Assembly (NCBI GenBank): GCA_002368805.1
Contig: DFFH01000120.1
Coordinates: 2,487 to 20,521, forward strand
From: Mageeibacillus sp. UBA3781
GTDB taxonomy: Bacteria; Bacillota; Clostridia; Saccharofermentanales; Saccharofermentanaceae
Length of the DNA stretch: 18,035 bases
Direction: 5' to 3'
Below are positions 1 to 6,105 of the stretch, piece after piece (within the stretch, counting starts at the first letter, position 1; each line of letters begins with the position of its first letter). The notes beneath the pieces were generated by a model. The model saw only the letters and a program-made list of their open reading frames with translations. It had not been told where the DNA came from and did not search any database. The translations under genes were made by a program, and so were the position numbers.

Positions 1-375
1 CGTCTCGGCGAAGAAGCAAAGCGTGTCCGCGAGATCGTCACGCAGACAGATGCCGACACACTGGTGCTTTTCAATGAGACGTATTCGACGACCTCATCTT
101 CGGATGCGCTCTATCTGTCCGAGGATCTTCTTCATATCCTGAAGGACAAGGGCGCGGCGGTGATCTTTAACACGCATATCCACGAGCTTGCCAAAGAGAT
201 CCCGGAGATGAATAAGTGGGACGGCAAAGGAAAGATCATCAGTGTGATCATGGAGATCAAGGATAACGTCAACACTTTCCGCGTCAAGCGCGCCGAGCCG
301 GACTACTGCTCCTATGCGAGGAATATCGCCCTGAAATACGGGGTCACCTACGAGCAGATGAAGGAGACGAAATAG
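1..375 (+). CDS. MutS-family ATPase, C-terminal fragment (5' end outside window)
   Basis: The frame is open from base 1 to a TAG at 373-375, so only the last 124 residues are visible. The segment LVLFNETYSTTSSSDALYLSEDLL matches the Walker B/D-loop region of MutS ATPases (the classical form is LVLxDExGRGTST). It is followed by the NTHIHELA stretch, equivalent to the MutS THxxEL H-loop. The Walker B aspartate is Asn here while the following Glu is kept; I recall this from MutS-related proteins other than MutS1. No C-terminal Smr nuclease domain follows, so it is not a standard full-length MutS2. The N-terminal domains that would define the subfamily are outside the window. It probably binds ATP and DNA as a dimer; the exact repair or recombination role cannot be assigned. 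Confidence 0.75.
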   Translation, partial: RLGEEAKRVREIVTQTDADTLVLFNETYSTTSSSDALYLSEDLLHILKDKGAAVIFNTHIHELAKEIPEMNKWDGKGKIISVIMEIKDNVNTFRVKRAEPDYCSYARNIALKYGVTYEQMKETK

Positions 376-404
376 AAAGCGGACCGACAGTTACTGTTTT
401 GTAA

Positions 405-433
405 TTGCAAGGTGCAAGCCGTACGTTTATAAT
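405..433 (+). promoter_or_regulatory. Sigma-A type promoter of the ACP-MBOAT operon
   Basis: A -35 box TTGCAA (405-410) and a perfect -10 box TATAAT (428-433) are separated by exactly 17 bases. They lie in the only noncoding gap upstream of the ACP gene. Transcription would start near 440, giving a leader of about 38 bases that contains GGAGG at 465-469, 8 bases before the ATG. Confidence 0.75.
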
Positions 434-477
434 TATCACGGACGCTTATTAAGAGCGAATTTTCGGAGGTTAGTCAA

Positions 478-708
478 ATGGACGAGCTGATTGCGATTTT
501 GAAGGACATCCACCCGGATGTGGACTATGAACAGGCAACGAATCTGATCGACGGAAAGATCCTCGATTCTTTCGATATTATTTCTCTGGTATCTGAGATC
601 AACGACAAGTTTGATGTCGTCGTCTCTGCAGAATACATGATCCCGGAGAATTTTAATTCTGCCCGGGCACTGTGGGAGCTCATCCAGAAACTTCAGGACG
701 AAGAGTAA
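478..708 (+). CDS. Acyl carrier protein, DltC-like
   Basis: This is a 76-residue acidic protein, the usual size of an acyl or D-alanyl carrier protein. The motif LDSFDI places the phosphopantetheine attachment serine at Ser31, after a first helix and before the acidic recognition helix II (ISLVSEINDKFDV). It should carry an acyl or aminoacyl group as a thioester in the cytoplasm. The start is fixed by GGAGG 8 bases upstream. The stop is 6 bases before the MBOAT gene, so the two are almost certainly co-transcribed and the MBOAT protein is the likely acceptor. This is the dltC-dltB arrangement. The DSFD motif rather than DSLD also favours a DltC-like over a fatty-acid-synthesis ACP, though not decisively. 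The loaded group is unknown because no adenylating ligase is adjacent. Confidence 0.88.
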   Translation: MDELIAILKDIHPDVDYEQATNLIDGKILDSFDIISLVSEINDKFDVVVSAEYMIPENFNSARALWELIQKLQDEE

Positions 709-714
709 TCCCGT

Positions 715-2340
715 ATGTTTTTTACTTCCTATAAATTCATCGGATTTGTGATCCTTCTGGTATCACTCTATTATGTGCTACCGAAGAAGGCCAAGTGGCC
801 CCTGCTCCTGCTGGGGTCCTACGTTTTCTATTACTTCGCGGGATGGACGTGCCTCTTTTATATCCTCGGCGTCACGGTCATCACGTATGTCGCGGGACTT
901 CTGATCTCGAAGAATAAAAAGATCTCCGATGTCCGCTTTGCTGAGATGAAGCAGCTCGAAAAAAGCGGGGAAGGGTCCTCTGAGGAAGTCGGAAAAGAAG
1001 CCAGAAAACGCTATAAGGAAGCGCAGAAGAAGAGACGCCGCCGCATCATGGCGATCGGCATCACTCTGGCGCTCCTGATCCTTGCAGTCGTGAAATATAC
1101 CAACTTTACGATCCACAACATAAACAGCATTTTGAGTGTTTTTCACGCGCCGAAAAGGATCGATTTCCTGACCATCGCACTGCCGATGGGTATTTCATTT
1201 TACACATTCCAGGCGGTCGGATATGTCATCGACGTCTATCGCGACCGGCATGAAGCGCAGAGAAACTTCTTCAAGTATGCGCTGTTCGTAAGTTTTTTTC
1301 CGCAGCTGGTGCAGGGCCCGATCAGCCGCTACGGCGATCTTAGTAAAGAACTCTTCACGCCGCATACCTTTAAGGGACGCGTGGTCGAGCGGGGACTGCA
1401 GCGCGTTATCTGGGGATATTTCAAAAAACTTGTGATCGCGGACCGTATCCTGCCGGCGGTTAATACTATGATCGGAACTCCGGAGAGCTTTAAGGGTGCG
1501 TATGTTTTCCTCGTCATGATGTTCTACGCGGTCGAGCTGTATGCTGACTTTACCGGCGGCATCGATATCACGATCGGTATCGCGGAGATGCTCGGCATCC
1601 CGGTCAAAGAGAATTTCGAGCGGCCGTTCTTCAGCAAGAACATTGCCGAATACTGGAGACGCTGGCACATCACGATGGGCACGTGGTTTACGGATTATAT
1701 CTTCTATCCGATCTCGGTCAGCGGACCGATGCTCAAGCTCAGCAAGTGGGGACGTGCGCATCTTCCGGAAAAAGTCGGAAAGAGACTTCCTGTCTATCTG
1801 GCCTCCTTCGTCGTATGGTTTACGACCGGTATCTGGCACGGTGCGAGCTGGAACTTCATTGTATGGGGATTGGGAAACTTCGTGGTCATCATGATCTCCC
1901 AGGAGCTCGAGCCGCTCTATGCGAAATTCCATAAGAAAGTGAATACCGACGGAAGCGTGACCTATAAGTCTTTCCAGATCGGAAGAACGATCCTTCTGAT
2001 GAGTGCACTCCGTCTCTTCGACTGCTATAGAGATGTTCCGCTGACATTTAAGATGTTCGGTACGATGTTTACGACTTGGAACTGGGGCAGCCTCGGAAAC
2101 GGTACACTGCTGCATCTTGGCGTGGCCCGTGCGGATTATGTCATCCTGGCGCTCGGAACGATCCTGATGTTTGTCGTCTCCATGATCGGAAGATCCGGCT
2201 CTGTCCGCGATAAGCTTGCAAAAAAAGTGCCGCTGGCCGGCCGCTGGGCGATCTTTTCGGCACTTCTCCTGATCGTCATCGTCTTCGGCGCTTACGGCCT
2301 CGGCTATGATGCATCCCAGTTCATCTATAATCAGTTCTGA
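715..2340 (+). CDS. MBOAT-family membrane O-acyltransferase (DltB/AlgI-like)
   Basis: A 541-residue polytopic membrane protein. Family hallmarks are visible: PMGISFYTFQAVGY (157-170), FFPQLVQGPISRY (194-206), the ADFTGGIDIxIG segment (277-288), NIAEYWRRWH (309-318), and the catalytic-His motif TGIWHGASWNF with His375. It should pass an acyl group from a carrier protein to a partner or polymer on the outer face, as DltB does for D-alanine and AlgI for acetyl groups. It follows the ACP gene by 6 bases with only a weak purine-rich ribosome site (the end of the ACP gene), suggesting translational coupling. A charged cytoplasmic loop at about 66-112 ends in a basic run and could contact the acidic ACP; that is inference. 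DltB, AlgI and PatA are not separable by eye. The family itself is certain. Confidence 0.93.
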   Translation: MFFTSYKFIGFVILLVSLYYVLPKKAKWPLLLLGSYVFYYFAGWTCLFYILGVTVITYVAGLLISKNKKISDVRFAEMKQLEKSGEGSSEEVGKEARKRYKEAQKKRRRRIMAIGITLALLILAVVKYTNFTIHNINSILSVFHAPKRIDFLTIALPMGISFYTFQAVGYVIDVYRDRHEAQRNFFKYALFVSFFPQLVQGPISRYGDLSKELFTPHTFKGRVVERGLQRVIWGYFKKLVIADRILPAVNTMIGTPESFKGAYVFLVMMFYAVELYADFTGGIDITIGIAEMLGIPVKENFERPFFSKNIAEYWRRWHITMGTWFTDYIFYPISVSGPMLKLSKWGRAHLPEKVGKRLPVYLASFVVWFTTGIWHGASWNFIVWGLGNFVVIMISQELEPLYAKFHKKVNTDGSVTYKSFQIGRTILLMSALRLFDCYRDVPLTFKMFGTMFTTWNWGSLGNGTLLHLGVARADYVILALGTILMFVVSMIGRSGSVRDKLAKKVPLAGRWAIFSALLLIVIVFGAYGLGYDASQFIYNQF

Positions 2341-2367
2341 TCACTAACAAAAGTTTTTTCGCTCAGC

Positions 2368-3636
2368 TTATACCCATTTCAGTCTCTTTTCGAAAAGCAC
2401 TTTTTCCGGTCCTTTTCTGTTCTTATCGTCGCGCGAGATCGTGCCGATCTCGTAGCAGTCATGGAACTTACTGAGATGTTTGATTACCTGCGCCTTCTCT
2501 TTCTGCGGAACTACGATCGTCATTCCGACACCCATGTTGAAAGTGGTGAGCATTTCCGTATCCGATACATTTCCTTTTTCCTTGATAAAACGGAATACCG
2601 GCAGGATCCGGATCCTGCTTCGGTCGATCTGAGCAGTCAGCCCGTCAGGAATCACCCTGCAAAGGTTGCCGGCGATTCCGCCGCCGGTGATGTGCGCCAT
2701 GCCGGAGATCCTGTCCTTGCCAAACAGGCCTTTGAGTGCAGGGTAGTATGGAGTGTGGGGCTTCATGATCTCTTCAATAAACGTGTTGCCGTTGATCTTC
2801 TCGAGTTTGATCTGCGGCATCTTGTCGAGGAGCATACGTACCAGGGAATATCCGTTCGTGTGAAGTCCGTTAGATGCAAGTGCGAGTACAGCATCGCCTT
2901 CTTCGATCGCGGATCCGTCGATGATCTTTTTCCTTTCGCAGATACCTGCGATACTCGATGTGAGAACATATACGCCGGCATCCACAACAGATGGCTGGAT
3001 GGAAGTCTCACTGCCGACGAGTGAACACTCATTCTCGCGGCAGGCATCGGACACGCCCTTAACGAGAGCGCTGATCGTGGCTTTCTCAGCTCTTCCGCAT
3101 ACGATGGTATCGAGAACGGCAAGGGGAGTTGCTCCCATGACAACGATATCGTTAACAAGGTGGTTGATCATGTCATGACAGATGGACTCGGTATAGCCGA
3201 ACTCCATCGCAAGCTTCTGCTTCGAGCCAGGCTCCTCGGACTTGAGAACAAGAACAGGATCCTTGATCGCCGGGAACTTGATATCGTAAAGCGAGGCAAA
3301 GGGGCCGAGGCCATTGAGGACTCTTTTATCTTTGGTCTCGAGATGTTTTTTCATCTCGTTCTTGATCGAATCCGTGTAGGCAATGTCGATGCCGGCTTTG
3401 CTGTAGGAAAGACCGTCCTGATCCTTCTTCGCGCCGGAAAGAAGTTCATCCACGGAGATCTCCAAGGTCCTTGCCAGATCAGGAAGCATCTCAATATTCG
3501 GATATGCTTTCCCGTTCTCCCATTTCGAGATCGTCTGAAAAGAAACATTCAACCGCTCGGCGAGCTGGCCCTGGGTAAGCCCGAGTTCTCTCCGCTTCTC
3601 GTTTATAAACTTGCCAACCTTGCTGCTGTCAATCAT
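2368..3636 (-). CDS. XRE-family HTH domain fused to a PurM/AIR-synthase-like domain; putative regulator
   Basis: A 422-residue two-domain protein. Residues 1-62 form a Cro/C1-type helix-turn-helix (TQGQLAERLNVSFQTISKWENG, 21-42). Residues 77-415 align along the whole length of PurM (phosphoribosylformylglycinamidine cyclo-ligase): LSYSKAGIDI, NGLGPFASLYD, LVNDIVVMGATPL, CSLVGSET, SNGLHTNGYSLVR, AHITGGG, TFNMGVGM. Key PurM loops are altered. The nucleotide motif GTDGVGTK is replaced around 132-141 (KSEEPGSKQK), and GGETAEMPGMY reads GSETSIQPSVV. This suggests loss of the ATP-dependent cyclisation and reuse as a ligand sensor, or a bifunctional enzyme-regulator. The start is set by GGAGGA 7 bases upstream of ATG. 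It has its own promoter, with a palindrome over the -10 box, pointing to autoregulation. It is convergent with the MBOAT gene. No other purine genes are nearby. Domain calls are confident; the regulatory role is inferred. Confidence 0.85.
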   Translation of the reverse strand: MIDSSKVGKFINEKRRELGLTQGQLAERLNVSFQTISKWENGKAYPNIEMLPDLARTLEISVDELLSGAKKDQDGLSYSKAGIDIAYTDSIKNEMKKHLETKDKRVLNGLGPFASLYDIKFPAIKDPVLVLKSEEPGSKQKLAMEFGYTESICHDMINHLVNDIVVMGATPLAVLDTIVCGRAEKATISALVKGVSDACRENECSLVGSETSIQPSVVDAGVYVLTSSIAGICERKKIIDGSAIEEGDAVLALASNGLHTNGYSLVRMLLDKMPQIKLEKINGNTFIEEIMKPHTPYYPALKGLFGKDRISGMAHITGGGIAGNLCRVIPDGLTAQIDRSRIRILPVFRFIKEKGNVSDTEMLTTFNMGVGMTIVVPQKEKAQVIKHLSKFHDCYEIGTISRDDKNRKGPEKVLFEKRLKWV

Positions 3637-3689
3637 AGTGCGATCCTCCGTTTGTTTTCTTGCCTTCAGTATGCAGGATAAAGCACCCG

Positions 3690-3714
3690 TTTCACAATAA
3701 CATTATCGTTGAAA
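3690..3714. promoter_or_regulatory. Imperfect palindrome over the -10 box of the HTH-PurM gene; candidate operator
   Basis: Arms TTTCACAATAA and TTATCGTTGAAA flank a 2-base centre. They pair with one bulged base and one G:T position. The palindrome covers the -10 hexamer of the promoter driving the downstream HTH protein on the minus strand. An operator placed there would block RNA polymerase, the classic arrangement for XRE-type autorepression. The symmetry is seen in the sequence; binding is inferred. Confidence 0.5.
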
Positions 3715-3731
3715 ACGGAGGTGAAATTCAA
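3702..3731 (-). promoter_or_regulatory. Promoter of the HTH-PurM gene
   Basis: Read on the minus strand, a -35 box TTGAAT (3726-3731) and a -10 box GATAAT (3702-3707) are 18 bases apart. The start point would fall near 3695, giving a leader of about 58 bases that contains GGAGGA at 3644-3649. Confidence 0.55.
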
Positions 3732-3762
3732 CCATTGGGCGAATTTGACTAAAAGAACGCAA

Positions 3763-3839
3763 AACCGCCAAAGAAATGTGAGGAGCGATTCCGCAGGCGC
3801 GAAGCGTCGAGGACCAGCGACGATAATTCTTTGGCGTTT
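3763..3839. repeat. Long imperfect inverted-repeat element; possible terminator or REP/MITE-like repeat
   Basis: Arms CGCCAAAGAA (3766-3775) and TTCTTTGGCG (3827-3836) are perfect 10-base inverted repeats. Pairing extends by two more A:T pairs past one mismatch on the outside. The 51-base interior is GC-rich and holds its own small hairpin (CGTCG 3805-3809 with CGACG 3818-3822). The right arm begins 6 bases after the stop codon of the minus-strand zinc-ribbon gene, and T-rich sequence follows the second arm on that strand, so it may end that transcript. Its size and internal structure exceed a normal terminator and suggest a dispersed intergenic repeat. No second copy was seen in this window. 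Confidence 0.55.
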
Positions 3840-3841
3840 GC

Positions 3842-5164
3842 TTATTTCTTCAAACCGTAGACGACCCAGTCTTCTTCTTCGAGCATGTACGGCGCGCCGC
3901 AGGTCGGGCACTTCAGAACATGCATCGCATCGAAGCTGGAGGCGCAGGCTTTGCAGTTAACGGCGTGGATGGAGAATCCGTAGTTTTCCCGGGCGGTAAG
4001 CTTTTTGACCAGCGTCATATTGTAATCTTCTTTTTTCTGTACGATCTTCCCTTTGATGAGATGTGTCGTGTTAAAGTAAACGCGGACAAGAAGAACGAGG
4101 TTATCGCCATCCTGGATCCTGGAGTTGAGATACTTCATGGCACCTCTATAGTCGATATCGATGAGAGTATCAAGCTCGGGAAGATTCGGATCTCCGCGAT
4201 ACACACTCATATTCGTGCGGTCTTTCGAATACGCGATTGCACGGAAAAGAGAGATCACCTTTCCTTCGAAGAGGTCGTAGGAGAACTCAGGATCATAGCG
4301 GGACATCGCCTTGGCAAGGGAGCCCTTCGTCAGAGAAGCGGAGGCAACATCTGCGGTGCTGATGGCTGTTGCCGTAAGTCTTGACATCATGAAGACGGCA
4401 AAGAAAAAACCGAAAAAGAGATATAGACAGATAAATCCAAAAAAGCCTGCCAGTAGTCCGCCACCGGCACCGAAAAACAGAGCCATATAGTGGGGGTCGC
4501 ACTGCGGCCAGTAGTTGATCGTGACACCGATAGCTGTTCCGATGCCGCCAAGGACAGCTAGAGTAGCTACGGTTGGGATCAGCCAGTCTATGGATTTTCT
4601 GTCCACGATCTGAGACAGGAGATAATAGTTGCTGACGCAGGGAAAGAGTTGCTTCATCTGGAATCTCGTGCCGCACATCGGACAGCCATTGGTAAAGACA
4701 GAGAGCGTGTTGTGATGTCCGCAGTTCGGACACTCGTATTCCGCATTCTGCGAATCTGCACGGTCAAGGATATTCGTATAGAAAATGCTGGAACTCTTTT
4801 TGTGCTTCTTCATAACCTTTTGCGTGGATACGTTGGTGTACTGTGAGGAAGCATTGCACTCAATAAAAGAGAGACTCGCAGTATATGGCGGCTTATTCTT
4901 TGTGCGGGTGCCCTTCGTCGCATCTTTGACCGTCGTGAAACGGCGCTGGATCTTAATGCCCTTATCAGCGAGACGCTGTTCGTGGGTATGAAGATAATAC
5001 CGCATGTCCTGTGAGGCATGCTCCGGCTCTGTGCCGTCCTCGTAGAAACGGGTGATCTCGTTCATGAAAGAATCGCGAAGTCGGTCTTCCGGCTTCTCCT
5101 TCGGATTTGCCATATCCTGGATCTCTTTCATCTTCTCGGAAAAACGCTCCATAAAAGTGCTCAT
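3842..5164 (-). CDS. Membrane protein with two zinc ribbons, possibly TIM44-like domain; function unknown
   Basis: A 440-residue protein. An ATG two codons further upstream (5170) exists, but AGGAGGG sits only 2-3 bases from it and 8 bases from the ATG at 5164, so the latter is preferred. Order of parts: charged N-terminal region (1-125); zinc ribbon CPNC-x12-CPMC (Cys145, 148, 161, 164); one hydrophobic segment at about 194-216 and a longer one at about 226-260; a soluble domain (about 280-395); and a second ribbon CKAC-x11-CPTC (Cys404, 407, 419, 422). The stretch from DPEFSYDLFEGKV onward has the helix pattern of TIM44-like domains in Firmicute zinc-ribbon membrane proteins; I offer this only as a lead. 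It starts about 50 bases after the PlsC gene on the same strand and is probably co-transcribed with it. Ribbons at both ends suggest a protein or nucleic acid contact role at the membrane. Confidence 0.8.
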   Translation of the reverse strand: MSTFMERFSEKMKEIQDMANPKEKPEDRLRDSFMNEITRFYEDGTEPEHASQDMRYYLHTHEQRLADKGIKIQRRFTTVKDATKGTRTKNKPPYTASLSFIECNASSQYTNVSTQKVMKKHKKSSSIFYTNILDRADSQNAEYECPNCGHHNTLSVFTNGCPMCGTRFQMKQLFPCVSNYYLLSQIVDRKSIDWLIPTVATLAVLGGIGTAIGVTINYWPQCDPHYMALFFGAGGGLLAGFFGFICLYLFFGFFFAVFMMSRLTATAISTADVASASLTKGSLAKAMSRYDPEFSYDLFEGKVISLFRAIAYSKDRTNMSVYRGDPNLPELDTLIDIDYRGAMKYLNSRIQDGDNLVLLVRVYFNTTHLIKGKIVQKKEDYNMTLVKKLTARENYGFSIHAVNCKACASSFDAMHVLKCPTCGAPYMLEEEDWVVYGLKK

Positions 5165-5214
5165 AACCATACCCTCCTAAGAAAAATAACCAGCGACGTG
5201 CATTTTGCGAATAA

Positions 5215-5967
5215 TCAGAGCGGGTTTTCCCCGAGATCCTTGGCGATCAGTGCTCTTGCCTCATCGGAGATATCGGAAGTTTTCGAGGACTTTACGTGCT
5301 CGGCATCCAGAACTTCCAGGACTTTGAAGCGGACCTTCGTGCTTCTCCACGGGTAGTTATTCTTGATCTTCTCGGATCCCTGGATCGTCATGACTACGAC
5401 CGGAACATTCGCCTTCTGGGCGATCTTAAACACACCGCTGTGAAAAGGGAGGAGCTTGCATTTCTTGGATCTTGTGCCCTCCGGATATACGAAGATAGAG
5501 ACCTCGTCCGCCTTCAGGAGCTTGCTGGCGCGGTCGATGGTCATCATGGCATTTCTCGGGTTTTCACGGTCGATGGCCATCATGCAGCAGCGGCGGATGA
5601 TGCGGCCATAGAAAGGGATCTTAAAGTTTTCGGCTTTCGAGATAAAAGACGGATAGTGCTTGGCAAGGACTTTCCAGGAAAGGAGCGGATCAAAGTTCGA
5701 TCTGTGATTGCAGACGAAGAGCATCTGCTTGCCCTCTGGAATCTTATCGAAGTCCTGAAGGTCATACTTCACGCGCATGATGCGCATGCCGACCGCTGTC
5801 GTGTGGACCAGAAGAAAACGGAAGAACTTCGAGTCGGTGTTGTACTCTTTCTTCGTGCTTATGAACTGGGATGCGATGAACGTCGTCAGGAACAGAATAA
5901 GGATCCCGGCCACCTTGATGCCGACGATCGCAAGAATGGTATAAAGAATGTAAAGCAGTATTTTCAT
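5215..5967 (-). CDS. plsC: 1-acyl-sn-glycerol-3-phosphate acyltransferase family protein (PlsC-like)
   Basis: A 250-residue protein of normal PlsC length with an N-terminal membrane segment (about 5-34). All acyltransferase blocks are visible: NHRSNFD with His88 and Asp93 (the HX4D catalytic pair), KIPFYGRI (116-123, block II), FVYPEGTRS (159-167, block III, glycerophosphate binding) and VPVVVMTIQGS (188-198, block IV). It should acylate lysophosphatidic acid to phosphatidic acid at the cytoplasmic membrane. The GGGGGA purine run 6 bases before the ATG sets the start. It is the first gene of a probable two-gene minus-strand unit with the zinc-ribbon membrane protein, and is divergent from the SGNH-like gene. 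Other acyl acceptors cannot be excluded within this superfamily. Confidence 0.88.
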   Translation of the reverse strand: MKILLYILYTILAIVGIKVAGILILFLTTFIASQFISTKKEYNTDSKFFRFLLVHTTAVGMRIMRVKYDLQDFDKIPEGKQMLFVCNHRSNFDPLLSWKVLAKHYPSFISKAENFKIPFYGRIIRRCCMMAIDRENPRNAMMTIDRASKLLKADEVSIFVYPEGTRSKKCKLLPFHSGVFKIAQKANVPVVVMTIQGSEKIKNNYPWRSTKVRFKVLEVLDAEHVKSSKTSDISDEARALIAKDLGENPL

Positions 5968-6039
5968 AATATCCCCCGGGGAAGAAATCCCTCTTTAAGA
6001 TCTTCCCGTAAATTTCTCGTGTGTTTCTTATGCGGAAGT

Positions 6040-6048
6040 ATTCTATCA
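6040..6048 (-). promoter_or_regulatory. Candidate extended -10 promoter of the plsC unit
   Basis: On the minus strand the sequence TGATAGAAT is an extended -10 (TGn plus TAGAAT, 5 of 6 to consensus). It lies about 73 bases upstream of the plsC start. No good -35 was found, which extended -10 promoters tolerate. It overlaps the -35 of the divergent promoter. Confidence 0.35.
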
Positions 6049-6073
6049 CAAGCATGGCCTTATGTGCTACAAT
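6045..6073 (+). promoter_or_regulatory. Promoter of the SGNH-like gene
   Basis: A -10 box TACAAT (6068-6073) is preceded by TGC, making it an extended -10. A weak -35 ATCACA (6045-6050) is 17 bases upstream. The start point near 6080 gives a leader of about 26 bases holding GAGG at 6094-6097, 8 bases before the ATG. Confidence 0.55.
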
Positions 6074-6105
6074 GCTGTTGTTTATGAAGAATTGAGGAAG
6101 AAGAA

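Noticed and set aside
1195..2115. 306-codon minus-strand frame inside the MBOAT gene
   Set aside because: Antisense shadow of a strongly conserved membrane protein.
5296..6087. 263-codon plus-strand frame opposite plsC
   Set aside because: Antisense to a well-supported PlsC gene with all acyltransferase blocks; no motifs of its own.
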